DNA from: Planococcus antarcticus DSM 14505
GTDB lineage: Bacteria; Bacillota; Bacilli; Bacillales_A; Planococcaceae
Assembly: GCF_001687565.2 (NCBI RefSeq)
Contig: NZ_CP016534.2
Coordinates: forward strand, 1,926,501 to 1,990,500
Length of the DNA: 64,000 bases
Direction: 5' to 3'
This document shows positions 62,662 to 64,000 of this stretch, in pieces. Both the position numbers and the translations under genes were made by a program. The notes below the pieces were generated by a model. That model saw nothing but the letters and a program-made list of their open reading frames with translations. It made no database searches and was not told the origin of the DNA. Position 1 is the first letter of the stretch, and each line of letters opens with the position of its first letter.

Positions 62662-63102
62662 TTATGCCTTTTCCCAGGTTGCATCGATTGGTATTCCAGC
62701 TGCTTTGAATGTAGTAAATACTGGGCAACGAGCATCTGTCTTTTCTTTTAGTTCCTGGATACGCTCATCAGGTTCATCTGTTTTCACTTTTGCGTGCACA
62801 TAAATCTGATTAAAATAAGGTTGAATATCCGCTTGCCCCATAAGACCGTGTGGATCCAAGTCTCCCTTTACGTCAAACTCTATTCCCTGCAAATCAAATT
62901 TGATATCTTTTGCTACAAGGTTTGCAATTACATTTTCACATCCGGCCAAAGAAGCCAAAAGAGTTGAAAGCGGATCAGGTCCTTTATCGGTTCCACCCAT
63001 GTTTGGGGGTTCGTCAATTGTAATTTCGTGGTTTCCCATCTTGATTTCTGATTTCATCTTGCTTGAAGTGCCTGTTGCTTGAAAAGTCATCTTATTTGCC
63101 AT
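62662..63102 (-). CDS. OsmC/Ohr-family protein
   Basis: A 146-residue OsmC-family protein. The two redox cysteines are C55 (LAGCENV) and C126 (ARCPVF), the arrangement of thiol-dependent peroxide reductases of this family. GPDPLSTLLASLAGCENV and the conserved Glu nearby are present. It resembles the YhfA/YmaD-like branch more than Ohr. GGAGG lies 9 nt before the ATG. It should reduce organic hydroperoxides or otherwise protect thiols; the specific substrate is not known. Confidence 0.88.
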   Translation of the reverse strand: MANKMTFQATGTSSKMKSEIKMGNHEITIDEPPNMGGTDKGPDPLSTLLASLAGCENVIANLVAKDIKFDLQGIEFDVKGDLDPHGLMGQADIQPYFNQIYVHAKVKTDEPDERIQELKEKTDARCPVFTTFKAAGIPIDATWEKA

Positions 63103-63219
63103 ATTGAATTTCCTCCTCTATTTGAATCCTCCTTTACTTTAACAGCATCACTCTAATGAATATGTTAGGTGGCTTACAAGCCTAATTTATCTTGCAAAAG
63201 AGTTTTATTAATTTCGCAT

Positions 63220-64000
63220 CTAAACAAGCATGTTCTTACCTTGATAAGGGCTGGTGACCCAAAAGATGATTGGCTTATTGGTCGGATGCTTGCTTATTTC
63301 ACTAAGCACATTCAACAAATAGATTGTATGAAGGGGATCCAGCCATACGCCAGTAGAATTATAAAACGACTTCGCTTGCTGAATCATTACATCAGTTTTT
63401 TTCTCTTTTGCCACAAATGCACGGTCTTGCGCTTCTTATATTTTCGTTTAAGCATAATTTGAGAAACCAGTGGCCCCGTCATAACACCATGAAAATTTGG
63501 ATTCCACTCCGAAAATTGCTGATGCCAAAGGAAGCCGTCCAGCATCTGCCCTGAAGCAATGGGAAAAAGATGCTGGACAGTGCCATTGATATGAAGTTGT
63601 TCCAATTGCCTCTCACATTCCCGCAGAGCTTCAGCGGAAGGAAACTCGTCGTTCGTTTGTCCGCCAACGCCTAGTGCACATAAATCTTTGGAGGACAGTA
63701 AATGTTTATGCCACAACCATAAAAACCATAGCTTCCAGAACGGCTGGCGAATGACTGTAATGTTAGGGTAAGTCAAATATCTCTTCCGGTTCTCTTTGGC
63801 ATAGGCAGTCAGCGGAATATTCCTTTCGAAAAATACCGCTTGCTGGTGGTCTTCCAAATACTTGGCAGCAACCAAAAAAGTATGGGAACCGGGATCAGAC
63901 AAGGCAATCACTTTTTGGGCTTGGCTCCTGAATTGAAAATCGGATGGAAACGCCTTACTTTATTGCCGCCGACGGGAGGCAAAAGGTCTTCCCGTTTAAG
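63220..64000 (-). pseudogene. PLP-dependent D-cysteine desulfhydrase/ACC deaminase-like enzyme, frameshifted, 5' end outside window
   Basis: Minus-strand pieces in different frames form one fold type II PLP enzyme. LKREDLLPPVGGNKVRRFHPIF near 63935-64000 carries the lysine motif (GGNKVRR). It ends at a TGA after a one-base loss near 63918, and the next frame continues VIALSDPGSHTFLVAAKYLED to 63387. A third frame, FVAKEKKTDVMIQQAKSFYNSTGVWLDPLHTIYLLNVLSEI, reaches TAG 63220 after a shift near 63415 and has the family's late G-x-x-LDPxxT motif. The start is beyond the window. Two shifts suggest decay, although single-base errors are possible. Confidence 0.75.

Overview
The window looks like a chromosomal segment of a low-to-moderate GC Gram-positive bacterium of the Planococcaceae (Planococcus/Planomicrobium type). 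The reasons are strong AGGAGG-type ribosome sites, Bacillus-like proteins (AdeR next to Ald, CitZ, YhfH, FabHB with a FapR box, IDEAL-domain protein, HAAS/DUF4097 behind PadR) and lipoprotein-anchored solute-binding proteins. I saw no rRNA, tRNA, CRISPR array or prophage. The assignment is inference from protein resemblance, not from a search.

Layout. 0-10 kb: a secreted two-repeat protein cut by the window edge, an ECF sigma/anti-sigma pair, an NmrA-like oxidoreductase, a wrecked UvrA-like pseudogene, a methyltransferase, an aldehyde dehydrogenase/SDR operon divergent from a TetR regulator, and two very small proteins. 10-19.5 kb: TetR, a DUF1648 gene broken by a mobile repeat, adeR-ald, a laccase-domain protein, an OFA-family transporter and citrate synthase. 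19.6-30.3 kb: the metabolic core, a six-gene molybdenum cofactor operon (moeA-mobB-moaE-moaD-mobA-moaA), a second OFA transporter, DUF2294-fdhD, and divergently the formate dehydrogenase gene with its DUF1641 partner. Together these make, sulfurate and use the Mo-bis-MGD cofactor for formate oxidation. The dehydrogenase gene has a promoter, a 170-nt leader and a terminator hairpin just ahead of its ribosome site, which suggests attenuation. 31-42 kb: isocitrate lyase, YhfH, methyltransferase, proline dehydrogenase, a phosphoesterase and an iron-type ABC importer whose permease is frameshifted. 42-63 kb: an accessory stretch of poorly known proteins (UPF0158, pRiA4b ORF-3, SEC-C, DUF5412, IDEAL, DUF1835, WGR-DUF4240, DUF5063), FabHB under a FapR box, a Bax-inhibitor protein, a truncated CNNM protein, a peptide-binding lipoprotein, PadR-HAAS-DUF4097, a Phd/RelE toxin-antitoxin pair, OsmC, and a broken PLP enzyme running off the end.

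Two themes stand out. First, gene decay is heavy: at least twelve genes carry in-frame stops or frameshifts, several with multiple lesions, so sequencing error alone is unlikely to explain all of them. Second, a family of dispersed intergenic repeats ends in TATATAAGTTGAAC-like inverted repeats. One copy sits inside a gene remnant, an inverted pair is clearly homologous, two longer members share a GC-rich hairpin core, and the same end sequence flanks an IS30-family transposase remnant. That suggests non-autonomous elements moved by an IS30-type transposase.
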